Shown here piece after piece: positions 21,524 through 36,500 of a stretch of DNA of 64,000 nucleotides. The DNA is taken from assembly GCA_934045905.1 (NCBI GenBank), contig OW203764.1, positions 30,359,629 to 30,423,628 of the forward strand. The letters run 5' to 3'. The DNA comes from Leuctra nigra. Taxonomy: Eukaryota; Arthropoda; Insecta; Plecoptera; Leuctridae. The notes beneath the pieces are model-generated. The model was given only the letters and a program-made list of their open reading frames with translations. It ran no database searches and was not told the DNA's origin. A program made the translations under genes and the position numbers. Numbering within the stretch: position 1 is the first letter of the stretch; each line of letters opens with the position of its first letter.

Positions 21524-24500
21524 CTGAAACAATGAGAGTAGGAAAATATAATTTTAATTGCGGCCTGAAGCAGAACAGTATCAGCTCTCGATACGTGACA
21601 AGACTCGAAAGTATATGTATGAATGCGACGTATCATACGTCGCTTTAACAGTCGTTTTCAGGACCGCCAATGCTGATATAACAGAACATAGCTGCCACGA
21701 GTGCTTCTCATCCAAATCCCATCTTCTTAAACAAGTCTACACTCAATTTCAAGTGTTTACACAGCATAAAACATCTCAAAATGAAGCGCAACCCTCAAAA
21801 TGTTGTGTCAAAAGGGTGAAAAATATAGGGAGATGTACGTACTTCCGCCAGTATGTCGATTTTGTTGTGCATGACCTGGACATCTGTGTAGCTGAGGAAG
21901 TTGTTGCGATTCTCAACCACCAACTGAAGATTAGTGAAGAGCTTCTTGAACATCTCTTCAACTGGCTTAGTGAAACCAGAACCAAAGTGGGATATGTGCT
22001 CTGAAAACCAGAAACAAAGCTTATATTCATTGAATATTTTCAATACCATATGCCAAAATCTTATATAGTATACCTACTACTTTTGCTAATTGCCAAAATT
22101 GTACATCTATCGTAATTAAGGTACCTAATTAGCTTTTACTTTTCATTCCATTAGAAGTAAATTATGCAATGACATTATGACATACAATACAACGTTTACT
22201 TAATCATTATTAAAATATTGTGCTAGGTTGAGAGAACATCGATATGTGTAGGGTTGCCAACCGTCACGCTTTTGGCGGGACAGTCCCTACTTTCAGACAA
22301 AAATCACGCGTCACACCTTGACATCAGGCGTGACAGAAAAATCACGCTTTTCCAGTAAAATATTGTTTTATGAACAAAAATGGTAAAATTAATGAGGAAA
22401 AACTTGAAATTACTCAGTTCAATACACATTGAGTTTTCAATCGTTGGTACTACCTCCCCTAATTCTGTCAGATACAAATGGGGTTGTCACAATGACTATT
22501 TGAAGCGCTTATGATGGTCAATTTTCAGCATCAAATTTGTGAAATATATAGTCCAAAACGCATAGAAATTGTCCAAATTTATTTGTGAAATTCACATTTT
22601 TCCGGGCCTATGCGGCCCGGACCCGCATGTGTCACCCGCATTGTCTCACTCTAGTAGGTGACCTCACATTTCAATTATAATAACAAGCTTTGATTGGTTA
22701 TGGGACATGACCAGCAGTCATTCAAATTTGGTCAACGTTCAAGTTTTGTTTGTCCGAGTGTACCTACGAAAAGTTCAAATGAAAATCAGACACACTTTCA
22801 TTGAGTGGATCAAGTTCGGTTAGTGATGATACACGTATTGGTGTTTGCTCATCAACGAGATACACCGAGCGTTTTCTTAGTTAAATGAGGTCATTAGCCA
22901 TTTAATTAGGCAACATCTTAATAGTAATGAACTGCGTATAGCAAAACTTTAAAGCTAAAAAAAAAATACAATTTACATACCAATAAAGAAGTGATTTCGA
23001 TTACTCCTCACTTCTTCGGATAAATAGGAAATGTTCACAGCTGAAAAACAAATTAAACAAAAGTTATACATAACACTATTTAAATCCCAATATCAGTAAA
23101 TAAAATGCACTGAATTATTATTAAGCCCTGACCTGCATTCCTTGCGAGTTCCTTGAGTTTGTCCAGTGCTTCAGTTCGAAGTCCATTGATAGTTTCTCGG
23201 TTCCCAAATGCCTTCTTCTTTATAGATTGAACATCTTTCAAAGCTGTTTTGACAATGTTCATGAAGCGGAAAGTTTGCATTATGTTCGTCTTGCACTTCG
23301 GGCATTGCGGGATCTTGATTGTTTCGTCCTTCACTTCCAACCAGCTCTCCATACCTTGCGACTCAACCGTGTGCTTGCAGTCCACGAGATAAACAAACCT
23401 GCACACAAACAAAACTGTTCTTTAATCTTAGATAAAAAATTCATTAATCATCTATAACAACCTACATTCCTAAAAATTCAGTGCATCAGCCAGCAATATT
23501 TCGAAATGTTTTGTTTCTGTTTCAATTTATTTACTAATTTAGTTTTAGGTACCAGAGCCAGATCCAGTGAGCCAGAACCAGTGAGGCAGATCATGTCAAA
23601 TAATAACATTAGATAGCAACTCTTTGCAGGAGGTTAGGCAACTCAACTGCCCCCTATACAATTTGGGTTGCTTTGAGTCTAGACTGTGAAGTAATGAACG
23701 AGGCTGTACAAAGGATAAGAAAATGACCAAGTTTACATGTACGTACTAGAAGTAAAAGATGAGAAGATGATAGGTAAATAAAATGTTACGTGTAACTCTT
23801 ATAATCTGTATGCTTCCTATTAATCTATCTGTATGAAATTAAAATTCATTTAAATCGCTATGACCATCGACCAGAAAACTGAAAATCAAATAGCAATCAG
23901 GGGTGTCATTCCTGTACGTTTTTAGTCTCTTAAGTTAACTATCTTATCTTAAAATTTGTTTACTCCAATGTTAACGTCCATAACAACGGTTGCTACTGTC
24001 TTAAATTTTAAGATAAGAGAGTGAAAATACGTACAGGAATCACCCCCAGAGTCTTTATAGACACAACTCACCGAGCATCCGGTTCATCCTCGTCCCCGAA
24101 GAAGATTTCGGTGACTTCGTCTTTGTCGCAGACTCGGCAGAGCGGCGGACACGGCTCTCCGCAAAAGCCGATGCACGGATGTCCGCACTTCCGTTGCTTG
24201 AGGCATGGCTCGTAGCATGGTACACGGTCACATAGCTCTCCACACTTTCGACTGCATTTCGAGTGTTCGCATTTCCACGGACACTCCATCTGAATAAGAC
24301 AGTTGGCTAATTAATGTCCACTAGTTTCAACTCAAGAAGTAGAACTAAAACATCCAGTTGAAATTGACCAAGTTTTGATTTGTGAATGTTTCAAGATCAG
24401 CTGACATTTTGTTTGAGAGCTAATTTCTATTTGGGGACATTAAAACATTGGAGCAGTGTTCAATGATCCAGCCTATCACATTTTCAAGCAAGCAAAATCT

Positions 24501-27500
24501 TAAAATACTTTATGTCAAGCCCTTTTGCTTGTCTCATTCATTTCACACTCGTCACTTTTAAATAAACCAATTAAACCAACTAAACAAACTTCCATTAACT
24601 GTACAGTCATGGAAATATATTCGGTAGGGTTGGGACTTGACATCGATTTTTCGATTTGACATCGATGTCGAATGATATTTTGAGTTTCGATTCGACATCG
24701 ATTTGAATTGTTTAATCAAATAATCGTTTGACATCGTTTAAAAAATTCCGAGAATCAGCGCGCAGTATTGTAGAGCTGGCAACAGTGCAACGCGCCTCTC
24801 AAGATCAGCTGAGTGGCCTGCTTCCGCCCTTCCTGCATACCGCGTGTGCAGTTGAGGGTGGGTTGGTCAGTTGTCTCTTGCCATTCAGCGCGTGTTGTTT
24901 TTATTCTCTCGTGAAAGAATGTTTCCACGCAAAAAAATAATAATCCCGCCGTGGAGACGAAGTGAATTGTGGAAAGTTTTCGAGTTTGAAGTGAACATTA
25001 CGGGCAACATTGCTAAAGGATGTTGAATGCAGACAATGTTACCTATGCTTCACGGGATATATTCCGGCAACAAGTCTAATAAAACCATGAATTTGCAACT
25101 GGATTTGCAACGAAATTTTTTCATTAATTGTTCCCTTTTACATAAATAAATGCTTGTACGTTATTTGAAATGAAAAAGTTATTTATTTCAATCATTTCCT
25201 CGTCATTTGTTGCCGCGAGGGGGGTGTGAGAGGGACATCTCTAGCGCTGGAACATGGCCTTGGGCAGACGCAATTGCAGTGTTGCCACATTTCGCCGTAA
25301 TTATTTCGATGTGGCCCATTATTACGATGTCAAAATTATTTCGATGTCGAAATTATTTCGATTTGATGTCGAAATCTTCAGTTTGACATCGATTTAGCAA
25401 ATCAAATCGAATCCCAACCCTAATATTCGGTAAACGCTCTTTAAAAGCTCCTTTGCCAGTGTTACGAGTCGAGGGGGAGGAGCCTTAACTAACGGAAATT
25501 CATGGAAAGGAGAAGGAGCTTTTATCGAATATATTTCCATGACTTTACCCCACTATGAAACCGCTGATCAATATAAAGCAGAGGCAAAAACCAAACCAAA
25601 GCAACGAGTGTGAATTTCTTCGACGAGAGCCGCAATACTTGGTACTCCCTCTTTAGTAAGTTCCTGAGTTTCATGTGTAAAAAATATTACAGTGGATGGA
25701 TGGTTGATTGCAAGCTATAGATCATAAGAAATGACAACATACCTTGCATGAAACACACGGAATTCCACACTTCATTGAACACTTTGAATGTTTACATGTA
25801 AGAGCGCAGTTTTCCTTGCAAGTGGTACATGCCTTAGCACACGGCTCCTTGCATCTGAAATACGAGAAAATCCAGATTAGCTCCCATTTTACATGATGAT
25901 TATTAATTAATTTTGAGTATCAATGGTAAGTAGTTGAAAATACAACCACTATGCACAATTCAGCACAATATTGGTATATAGAATCATTGCAAGCGCATCA
26001 TGATGAAGGCAGTTGGCAGGACTTACGCATGTCCGCAGACGAGCGTGCGGTTGCAGTCGGACTTGCACCCGATGTGAATGCGACCTTGAGAGCACTTGCC
26101 GCATGAGCCCTCGCATGCATGTTCACACTTAAGCTGAGTCCAGCATGGTTCCTCGCAGTATGACATCAGCTCCAACGAGTCGGCCGGCAAACCTGACAAC
26201 AAAAAACATAGTTTTTGAATAAACACTAAACAGACACAAGGTTTGAGTTAATGCAACACACCACAAAGTTAGCATGGCCCCCCGACTACATTTAAATATT
26301 AAAAGATACTAATCTTTCCGGTCCCAAAAGTTAGGTTTATTATAAATATATATTATGGAATTGTTTTTTTCAGTAAGTACTAGTAGATTAGATTAGATTA
26401 GTTTAGTTTAATGGCGCGTCAACGACGAGGTTATATTGCGCACATTAATTTTTATATTTAACTTTGTTGATCATAATTGGAAGGCAAGGGGAGGGGGTCG
26501 ACCTAACGGGCCCGATCCGGGGGAGTCCAGCACTGGTGGGAAGGCCAGGCCGGAATGGGGACGGACCGAAGGGTATGAGGATTCGGGCCGGCTGAACCCG
26601 ATTTCAGGGGGATCACCATCTCGAGGGGGGAGGCCGGCCCGAGGGGACCGCAAATTCAAGGGAGGGCATGGATAGGCCGACCCTGGCTGCTCTTGGTCTG
26701 GGCCTCACCACTGACCTGTCCGGCATGGGTAACCCTTACACATGAGCATATGCTCGCCGCATAAAGATTATGCGATAAAGATTAAAGATACGAACTTTAA
26801 AAGCAAAGTACTAGACATAACTATACCTATAGGTATTTTACTTACATATGAAGTTAATATATTATACCTAATATATAAATTGTGCTATCAGTGCCAAAAG
26901 CAAAATCAAAGTTCGTACAACTTAGGTCTGAACTCTTAACAGAATGAGTCACTCGTCAGTCTTTCTCGGCCTAACAGAATAACCGACAAGTGGCTCCGTA
27001 TTGTGTGAGTTCAGATGTACGCTGGACAGACTGTAAAGAAAAGAAGTTTCGGTGCAACAGCACTTTATTACAAAAATAAAAATAAAAAAATATATTAGGT
27101 AATAGCTCATATTGACTTGAAACGTAAATATATCTATATAAACTGGAATTCAGATATCTTTTAATTTTACTGTATTTTTTAAACCTTGATCTTCAGGTAC
27201 CTATTATTGAAGACCATAGAAAGCTATATGACTATATATATTATAATACATTAATAATACACAATACAATACAAAATACATGATACATAATGGCAATGGT
27301 ACATACGTTGAATCTCTACGTTGCACGGCACCTTCACCGCGTGCCCACAAGCCGACACCACCGAGCTGGCTACCAACGCTCGACACTCATTGGCTCGGCT
27401 GCACTCTTCCTTGCACTGGCGCATGCAGGCGTGGCCGCACGTCGTCTTGCGCTCGCAGGCAGCGCGACAGTGGCGGCGCAGCGCAGGCTCGCAACACTTC

Positions 27501-30500
27501 GTCTTCACCTTGTGGCCACACTCGGCGATCGTCTTCTCTACCTGTACAGGGTAAAAAAACAACAGAGTTATTATTTTTCATTCCATATCCTCAGTAGAGT
27601 CAAATTCCACTAGTGAGGAAAAAATAGATATGGCGGAGAGGAAACTTGATACTGGCATGTAGCCTACTCCAGACAAAAGATATTAAGGGAACTTTCCGTC
27701 CGGTTTAGTTTCCATCCAAAGGACGGTGAAATAAACTATATTATAGTAGAATTTCATTTGAATCTTTCATGACAATCAACTACTACTACTTTCTATACTG
27801 CAAAACGTCAAGTGGCTATCCAGAATAGGAAATGGGTCGTCATAATAAAACACTTATGGCCGTTAGCACTTAACTATCTACAGAGGTGGTGCATTGCATT
27901 TTGTATGATGTAGTTTTAGATGGATTTTAAAACATTTGTAACATGATCTCACCATGACAGCGCATCCTCCGCATGGTTCGTTGCACTTCTTCTTGCAGTC
28001 GTGTCCACAGTCGGGGATCTGCCTGCGACAGGGTCGCTCGCAGGTGATCATCTCGGGCAGAACGTTGCACGGAACCTTGTGGAGATGGTCACAGTTGGCA
28101 GGCTGCTTCCTCACCTCCATGATGCACAGGCCGCACTCCTCCCAGCACTTGCGCTGGCATGGGTGGTCGCGCGTGCAGCCAGCGTTCTTCTTGGCGCAAT
28201 CCATCACACATTTGTACTACAGAAGAAATAGTCATACATATTAGATACTCTGAAGTCAAGCAGAATACCTAACCTCCAAGAGGCACATTATTGAGTATAC
28301 ACGTTTTGAAACCGTTTACGTTTTCACCGTTTAAAACTTGAAAAAGTAGACAACTCGACTTTCTTAAATTATTTAAATTGTATACAAGCAAATGTAAATG
28401 GTTTCCAAACATTTCATGATTTCATTAAGCAACAGTGAAACTTGCCACAATGTGATCGGGATCATCATCGACGTGACATTTCTTCGTGCAAACGTGACCG
28501 CAGGCAAGTCTGTTCACGCAGGGAATCGGACACTTGGCCTGGGCGATCGGGACGTGGCAAGGCTTGACGAAGTCGTGACCGCAGGAAGAGCCCTCCACTG
28601 GGACGGTCACCTGACACTTGTACGTCAAGTGGTCAATGTGGCAGAGCAGGCTGATCTCGTGGCCGCACGGAAGAGTTCGCATCACGCTAACCAAGCAGTC
28701 GCCACAGGTGGCATGGCACGGCTTCGTGCAAGTGTGCTCCAGATCACAGCGAGGGGGAACACTGAAAAATATCTCTTTATTATGAAACAAACAAAAACAT
28801 GAAGAGAGAGCACACATTTCGACAGTGTTAGCTCAAGCTAAAATTGTTTATTATTGGCAGCCATATTTTTATTATACAAAAAACTATTTAAACTACATTT
28901 CTAGTGTACTGAAACAGATCATGAATAACTTTCCAAGTAATAACTCACCGAGTGCAGTCCTCCAGGCATCGGTAGGTTTTATGTTCTCGATCTGTGACGT
29001 GACACATGCTTTTGCAATCATGACCGCACGTCAAGCCAGTGCCACAAACTCGCCGGCAACCGCCCTCAGGGATCTAACCAGGAGAAAGATTATCATCTAT
29101 TCCTAAGAATTATCAGGTTTGACGAAACTGGATAGCATTTCAGTTTCAGTTTTATTTTATTTTACACAAGGTACCTAATACAGTATACAAAAGTTTATGT
29201 AAATACGCAAGCATGTGATGTGACCATAGTTATGGAGTTCAAAGGTAAGGAAAGATGGAATAAAAACTCCTTTGTTTCAAACTATGAAAGGTAGAGGTTG
29301 AGATAGTATGGGTGTTTGAAAGGGATGAAACAAGAAGGAATACCAAGAAATGTGTAGGCAGATCGAACAACAATTGCAGGGAAAAAAGGCATGGAGATTG
29401 AATTGAGAATGAAGTGGATTAGTGGAGTGGAGATGGTTGTGGATGAAAGAGGAGTCTTGGAGAAAGATAAGAGACAAACATTGGTGGAAGGACAGGGCAG
29501 ATGGAGAGAGTTTCTGGAAAATTGGAGGTGTAAGAAGATAAAGAAGAAGGAGATTCAGAAGGAGAAGAAGACAGGGAGCGTGGGACTTGACAAGTCGGCT
29601 CCTGAGAGTCAAAATGGCCTAGATAGAAGTGTACCCCACCCCATAGCCTGATAATATGCTTATTGAATAACATAGTATTGATAAAACAATAAATCCTGAG
29701 GTCCGCTTTATGCAGCGCGGCCAGCCCTATTACCAGCCCTCATGGTACATACAGAATTCGGCATTTAGAGAAACATCTATGTGATGTTAGATGTACACTG
29801 GTGGCAAGAAGAAGCTTGTCATTCTCCTCTTCACCCCCCACCACATTCAAACAACTTTTACAGTGATAAGAGTCGAGGAGGAGGAGCCTAAGCTACCGTA
29901 ACTGAGGGAAAGGGAGAGAGGAGAGGAGAATGACAGCTTCTTCTTGCCGTCAGTGTTTTCACCGAGAACGTTATAGCAAAAATAGCACATTAATCTTAGT
30001 AGGTAGCTAGTAACTTGAAGGTTTTACCCAGAAAGAAACTGCACCTGTACCCACAAATGTTATCCTTCATCACTAGAACTGAGTTCAGAATATCAACTAG
30101 GTATGTATCACAATAAACTTTTTGGATGCCAATTTCTTTACTTAAAAGATAAGTTTAAAAAAATTTCAGTTTCATAATCACCCTTACTACTTAGTACCTA
30201 CATATACCGCTGGCTTGATACTTGTTTGCCGGAATGATCATGGATATTTACATAAGAATCTATCGCTGGAATTTTCTCACCTTATTAAAGTCTTGGGCAC
30301 TGCGTACGGATGTCAATTGGTCTGGATGGATCTCGCAACGCAGAACCAGTTCTTCACCCACCGCATCCAACTCATCTAGAGCCACCTTTATCTTCTTCCA
30401 GACCGCATCTTTGTGATCACTAGAATTCATCAGGTTGGATATGTTGCCTGCAAACATGAACGACGTATTCAGTAATAAGAATCAGCCCAGAAATATACTC

Positions 30501-33500
30501 TCTACTTTGCAAAGAAGGCAGCCAAGTCTCTTTACTATAAAAAAAAATCAGCACAGAAAAGGTATGATATCAAAAAAGGAGACATTACCAAATATTTAAT
30601 CAAACCTGAATGTGAGTAAACGAGAACTTATTACTTAACGGTAAAAAAATCAAAACTCACCCAAAATGTACAAGCCCTGCTTGGCACGGGACAGAGCGAC
30701 ACATACACGGTTCTCGATCTTCAAGAAGCCCACGTTGTTCTCCTTGTTGTTGCGGACGAGCGACAGCAAGATGATGTCGTTCTCTTCACCTTGGAAGTTG
30801 TCCACGATGGTGATCTGAACGTCCCTCAGTAGCTCGTACGCCTTGTTACGTTTACGCTCCTGATGACATGATAGAAAATAATTAATTGGCATTAATTAAC
30901 AATTCAAGCTGGGTTCCCATACTTCGCATCGAATTCGCTTCCGGTTCGCTTCGCTTTCGGTTCGCTTTCGCAAAATGGCTACCTTTTAACAAAGGAAATC
31001 GTCCAGGTTTACATTCCCATGTTCGCGTTTTTCGGTTTCGTTTCGGTTTCGTCAAAGTTAAAATTGGCTCAACTTTAACGAAACCGAAACACGCGAACAT
31101 GCGAATGTAAACATGGACGATTTCCTATGTTAGAAGGTAGCCATTTTGCGAAAGCGAATTCGATGCGAAGTATGGGAACCCAGCTTAAGAACTTGTGAAT
31201 ACCTAGGTATATTTACTTTAGTATTTCAGAGTATTTATTAGGTATAAATCTGAATGTTGCCAATTAATAATAAAATCAATCAAGATACATTGAATGTTTC
31301 GACAAAATAAGAACTCGGATGAAGTTCACACTCAAAATACGAAAGGAGTTTAAACCCTGATGATTCTGTACACTTACTTGTCGCAGGTAGAACATCTGGC
31401 CCGAGTACGTGGTGAGAATCGTGATTCGGCTTGGATCGTAGCCTTGCAGCAGGATGTGACGGCACAGTGAGAGAATAAGGTCTCCTTCAAAAGCATTTGA
31501 GCGACTTTTAGTCTCCTCAACCTGCAAGAAGTCAAGAGTTACGACTGGGAATGAGAATGTGATGTGCTTGATGTGTGTAATCAACACATTCAAAAGAGTA
31601 CTGTCAAGTCCAGTGTTTTGTCCGATCATGTTCAACTTGCAGAATTGAAAATATTAAAGAGGTCAAATATTGATTTAATTATTATGGCCATAAATTGAAC
31701 TGAGCTCTCCATACGGAAGTACTGTTTTTACTTGGAAATGTATGCATAATTAGCATGACAGTAGGTAAATGATATTAAAACAAAGGATGAGCTTAAAAAA
31801 TTCATCACTTCACAATTTATTAAAAAGAATATTGAAGAGGGGAATCAAAGTATTTTTATTTTGTAGTAACTAATAAGGAAACAAGATCGCAAGTTGGCTC
31901 AGGATGTTCCTCTAAACTAGCACTCAAGACGACCAGGTTTGATTCCCATAGCCATCCTTCTCGAATGAGGTACCTACTACCAAGTCAGAATCAGAATCTG
32001 TTCGTTTTGCATGGCTAAAAAGAAGATAATCTACGACCGTGACAATAAATGTAAGCAGATGACCAAAGTACTCGAAAGAATGATTTTACAAGCAAAGATC
32101 CTCACTTCTTGTTCCTTGTTGCTGTGCGTGAAGAAGAACATGCTCTTGTCCACGCCGCGAACTCGGTCGTACTTCAGCACAGACTCGTGGTTGATGAGCT
32201 CCTTGTAGATGGCGGGCACGATGAGTCGCACCACTTCCGGCCGCATCCGGTGCTGCACCTTCAGCTGCTCGCAGTGCATGCCGTTGTTCAACATGCGCTC
32301 GAACAGCGAGATGTCGAACTTGTACTCCCGCGCCAGGCGGTACACGGCCGTGGTGGGTTTCAGCTGCTTGTGGTCGCCTATTGAAGTAAATCACAAACAT
32401 TTTCATCGTAATCATAATCAGTTCTATTCTTTTTCTTCAACTAGCAACGACGCAATATATTCTGCCCCTTCAGGGATGTAGGAACCAAATTTCTTGGGGA
32501 TGTCCATTTATAGGGGGGGGGGGGGGGGGGGGGGGGCATCGAGCTAGTGGCTTAGATCGATTGGCAACACAATCCCTACCACTAATGGCAGTCCTTGGAG
32601 GGAGAAAAAGTATTTATTGCTATTGTACAGAATAAAATGTATAAGACCATCCTCACCAATCAGGATCAGATGCTGGCAATGTGCCGAGAGGGAGACAACA
32701 ATGTGTGACTCCATTACTTCCGCTGCCTCCTCCACAATCACTGAAACATTATTAAAACATAGGCAGACTGAACATTACTGAAACATTGCAAGAACTCCCG
32801 AGATATGTATATTCATTATAATGGGGTTGCTCAAGCAAAACTATTGTAGATGGCGCTCCTGTCCCAACCGTAAGAAGAACCAATCAAAATACCGAGAGAG
32901 AGCCAATCAAAATGCAGAGCAGAATGGAATATTTTTAAACTCTGGCGGGAGTTTGATTCAGAGATCTTGGATTCAGAGACCAACCAATCAGAGAAAGACT
33001 ACTCCATTGCCGCTAGCGCTGCGAGTGAGAGCAAATGGCAGTGAACAACCCCATTACCTACCTAGTACATAAGTTTCATTATTCTCGCTAGTCTATTTTT
33101 TATCCCGTTTATAAAAATAATTCAAAATCAAAATCATAAATCAAACAAATTAAAAATGTTTCAATATTGAAATACATTTAGTAGTAGGTAGGTACTACCT
33201 ACTCATAAAAAATCCCAAATACCTACAAAAATATTTGTAATTGTATGAATAGTCAGGAGACAGACTTTTTTAGTCGAAAAAATGACTATGTATTTCTAGT
33301 AAGTCTTCAGATTCATTCAGTTTCAGTTGAATCAAAGCAAACATACTCACCGATTCTTGGTTTCAGTGCCTGCAAGAGAGATCGCGACTTGGCCGCCATG
33401 GTCGTCGTCATGCCGATGACATCTGCCTCCCTCATGATCTCTAAGTTCTCCATGTCTCTGATCTCGTCCAGCATCCTTGCCTCGCGGTTGTATTCCATCT

Positions 33501-36500
33501 CGATGCCTCGCAGCTCGGCTGCAATCGTGCGACGCAGCACGTTCAGCCACTGATGGTAGATGGCCCAGCGTTCATTGGGATTCAGTCCCCACAAGTTCAC
33601 TGCAAGGCCAGAACAACCAGTTCAATGTACACAATAGAAATTTTAAGTAGATCATAGTAGATTGAGAGAAGGCAAAAGAACAAACGTCTATTTAATATTA
33701 TGCTCCACAACTCTTTAGATGTATGCATTTATTTTGGAGTCACAGCAAGACAAGTCCACTTCTATTATGTCAAATAACCACAAAGGTAGAAACTTTATGG
33801 CCTCTTAAGTGGACTTTTACAACCGAAATTCTCAAATTCGAGCTGTTAGTTGGATCGCATAATACTCTGCAGACACAGTAGGGCTACAATCTAGTTTATT
33901 GAATAACTTGCTACCAATTTTTTAATATTTTTTAATTTTTTAATATTTTTTTTGTCAATAAATACTATTTCTCAATAGTCTATGTTCATTTATTGTGATA
34001 AGTACCAATCCAACATGGTGTCAGAAGTGTACCACGCGTGCTGAATGAAAAGTAAGCATCTACAACCGAAGTTGTCGCGTAAGTAAAGACGAAAAGAAAT
34101 TTCGTCTTGGCCGTGTAAAATCAAGAATCAAGATGGCGTCATCAGCACACAAACCACCAGCCGAGCTCAAACTGGATGGAAACGTCTGTGAAGAATGGCG
34201 ACGTTGGCGGCAGAAATTTGAGATTTACATGAAAGCAACCAAAGCCAACGCAGAGAAACAAGACACGCAAGTAGCAATTTTGTTAAGCTTTATTGGTGAT
34301 GAAGCCCTAACTGCATTTAACACCTTTAAATTCGAAAAGGAAGAGGATAAAAATGTGCTGAAAACCGTGTTAGATGAATTTGAAAAGTATTGCACACCTC
34401 AAAAGAATGTTGTTTTCGAACGGTTCAAGTTTTTTGGAATCAAACAAAGAGAATCCCAGCCATTTGATCAATTCCTCACAGAACTAAAGAATGCTGCTAG
34501 ATCATGTGAGTTTGAACAACAAGAGGACAGTTTGATTAGAGACAGGATTGTGCTAGGTATTGCAGACAGTAAGCTGCAAGAGCGTTTGCTAAGTGAGACG
34601 AATCTGAATCTTAGTAAAGCTGCTAATCTGTGTCGAATTTACCAGGAAGGTAAAGCAAAAGCTCTAGAAGTTCGTGAATCGAACAACGGCGAACAATCGA
34701 ATCGAACATCGACCACCGTAGCTGCTGTGAAATCGAAGCAGTTCTTCACGAAGAAGAAGTCCGAGGAGAAGACTCAAGAGAAGACGTCCGAGAAGATTTA
34801 CGACTGCAAGAAATGTGGTTACGATCACAAGCGAGGTCGTTGCCCTGCATATGGAAAGAATTGTGCAAAGTGCGGCGATTTGAATCATTTTGCGAAATGT
34901 TGTGAAAAAGTGAAGAAGGGTTACAAGAAGAAATCCGTCAATGACGTCGAAGCGTCAAGTGCATCGAGTGACGATGATGATGTTGAAAGTGAGGACGAAA
35001 ACAATCAGAATCGGGAATACAGACTCATTCTCAATGTAGGGAGTAAGAAGTCAGGTAATACTAAAACTAAAACTCAAACAGCCTGGTTTGAAACCATAAG
35101 CATTGGCTCTCATCCTGTGCGCTGTAAATTGGATACTGCTGCCGAGACCAGTATCTTGCCCCAGAAAGTATTTCAATCGTTGAAAGGTTCATTTAATTTG
35201 GTGAAATCAAAGAACAAGTTAGTCCCCTTTGGAGACTTAGGAGTAGTAATCACTCCCATAGGTAGCATTAAATTGAAATGTATAACGCGTAAAGGGAAAG
35301 CTAAGAATGTTGAATTTGATGTATGTGATGTGTCAACTCCCTTGCTTGGATTGAAAGCTTGTATTGATTTAAACCTAATTAAGAGAGTGAACTCCGTTAG
35401 CTCTAGGCAGACTAAAACTGATATTGTAGAAGCCTTCAAGGATGTGTTCACAGGAGTAGGCAAAATAGGAAAACAGCATGAGATAGTTTTGACGAATGAT
35501 GCTGAACCTGTCATTAGTCCACCCCGACGAGTACCCTATAGCTTACAGAAGAAGTTAAAAGAGACTCTAGATAGTCTTGAAAGAGATTCTATCATTGACA
35601 AGGTTGAAAAACCCACTGACTGGGTTAATAGTTTATTGCTTGTTGAGAAACCTAATGGTGATTTGAGGATCTGCCTTGACCCGAGACCCTTGAACAAGGC
35701 AATAAAACGAGAACACCACCCTATCCCTACCTCAGATGATATTTTGTCTAGATTGAGGAATAAATGTCTCTTCAGTGTTCTAGATATGCGCCAAGGATTC
35801 TGGAATTTGCCACTTACTGAAGCTAGTGCAGATCTTTGCACTTTTCAAACTCCTTTCGGTAGGTACCGCTTCAAGCGACTCCCGTATGGCATTAGCTCCG
35901 CTCCCGAAGTCTTCCAAAAGACCAATGAGAAGCTGTTTGGAGACATCCACGGAGTAGAAGTCTACTTTGACGACTTGATTATTTGTGGAGAAACCGAGGA
36001 GGACCACGATCGAGCGCTTGCCGAAGTGCTGAATCGAGCAAGGCAGGTTGGTGTTAAATTCAATCAGGATAAGTTTCAATACAGAATCCCAGAAGTGAAG
36101 TATGTTGGTAGAATCATTTCCAAAAATCATTGTGGTGTAGATCAAAGTTATGTGACAGCCATTGCCGAAATGCCAGTCCCATCATGTAAATCTGATGTTC
36201 TTCGACTTTTGGGCATGGTGAAGTATGTGTCACAATTTGTACCTAATTTGTCAAAGTTAACAGCACCATTGCGAGAACTGACTAAGCAAGACACACCCTG
36301 GTGTTGGGATAGCAATCATGATGCTGCTTTGGGAAAGCTCAAACAACAGCTTATGTCTGCCCCAGTGCTAGCTACGTTTGACAGCACTAAACCGATTGTC
36401 CTTCAGACAGATGCCTCTAAGGATGGGCTAGGTGCTTGTTTGTTGCAAGAAGACCATCCAGTAGCGTATGCTTCTCGAGTGCTGACCAAGAGTGAACAGA

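Noticed and set aside
21558..22004. 148-codon plus-strand ORF
   Set aside because: It lies antisense over ZNFX1 exon 26 and its intron; the minus-strand exon has conserved sequence, matching phase and splice sites.
24728..24940. 70-codon ORF repeated identically at 40063-40275
   Set aside because: The identity comes from duplication of the hAT-like element that contains it; no transposase motif and far too short.
26436..26675. Glycine/arginine-rich ORF suggesting an RNA-binding protein
   Set aside because: The GC-rich island sits in a ZNFX1 intron, both strands are open, and there is no splice or start support; treated as a repeat fragment.
27280..27613. Several overlapping ~100-codon plus-strand ORFs
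   Set aside because: They arise from the GC-rich exon 21 being open in all frames; only the minus-strand frame gives NF-X1 Cys/His spacing and joins in phase.
28398..28802. 134-codon plus-strand ORF
   Set aside because: Antisense to exon 19; no domain, and the opposite strand encodes zinc fingers.
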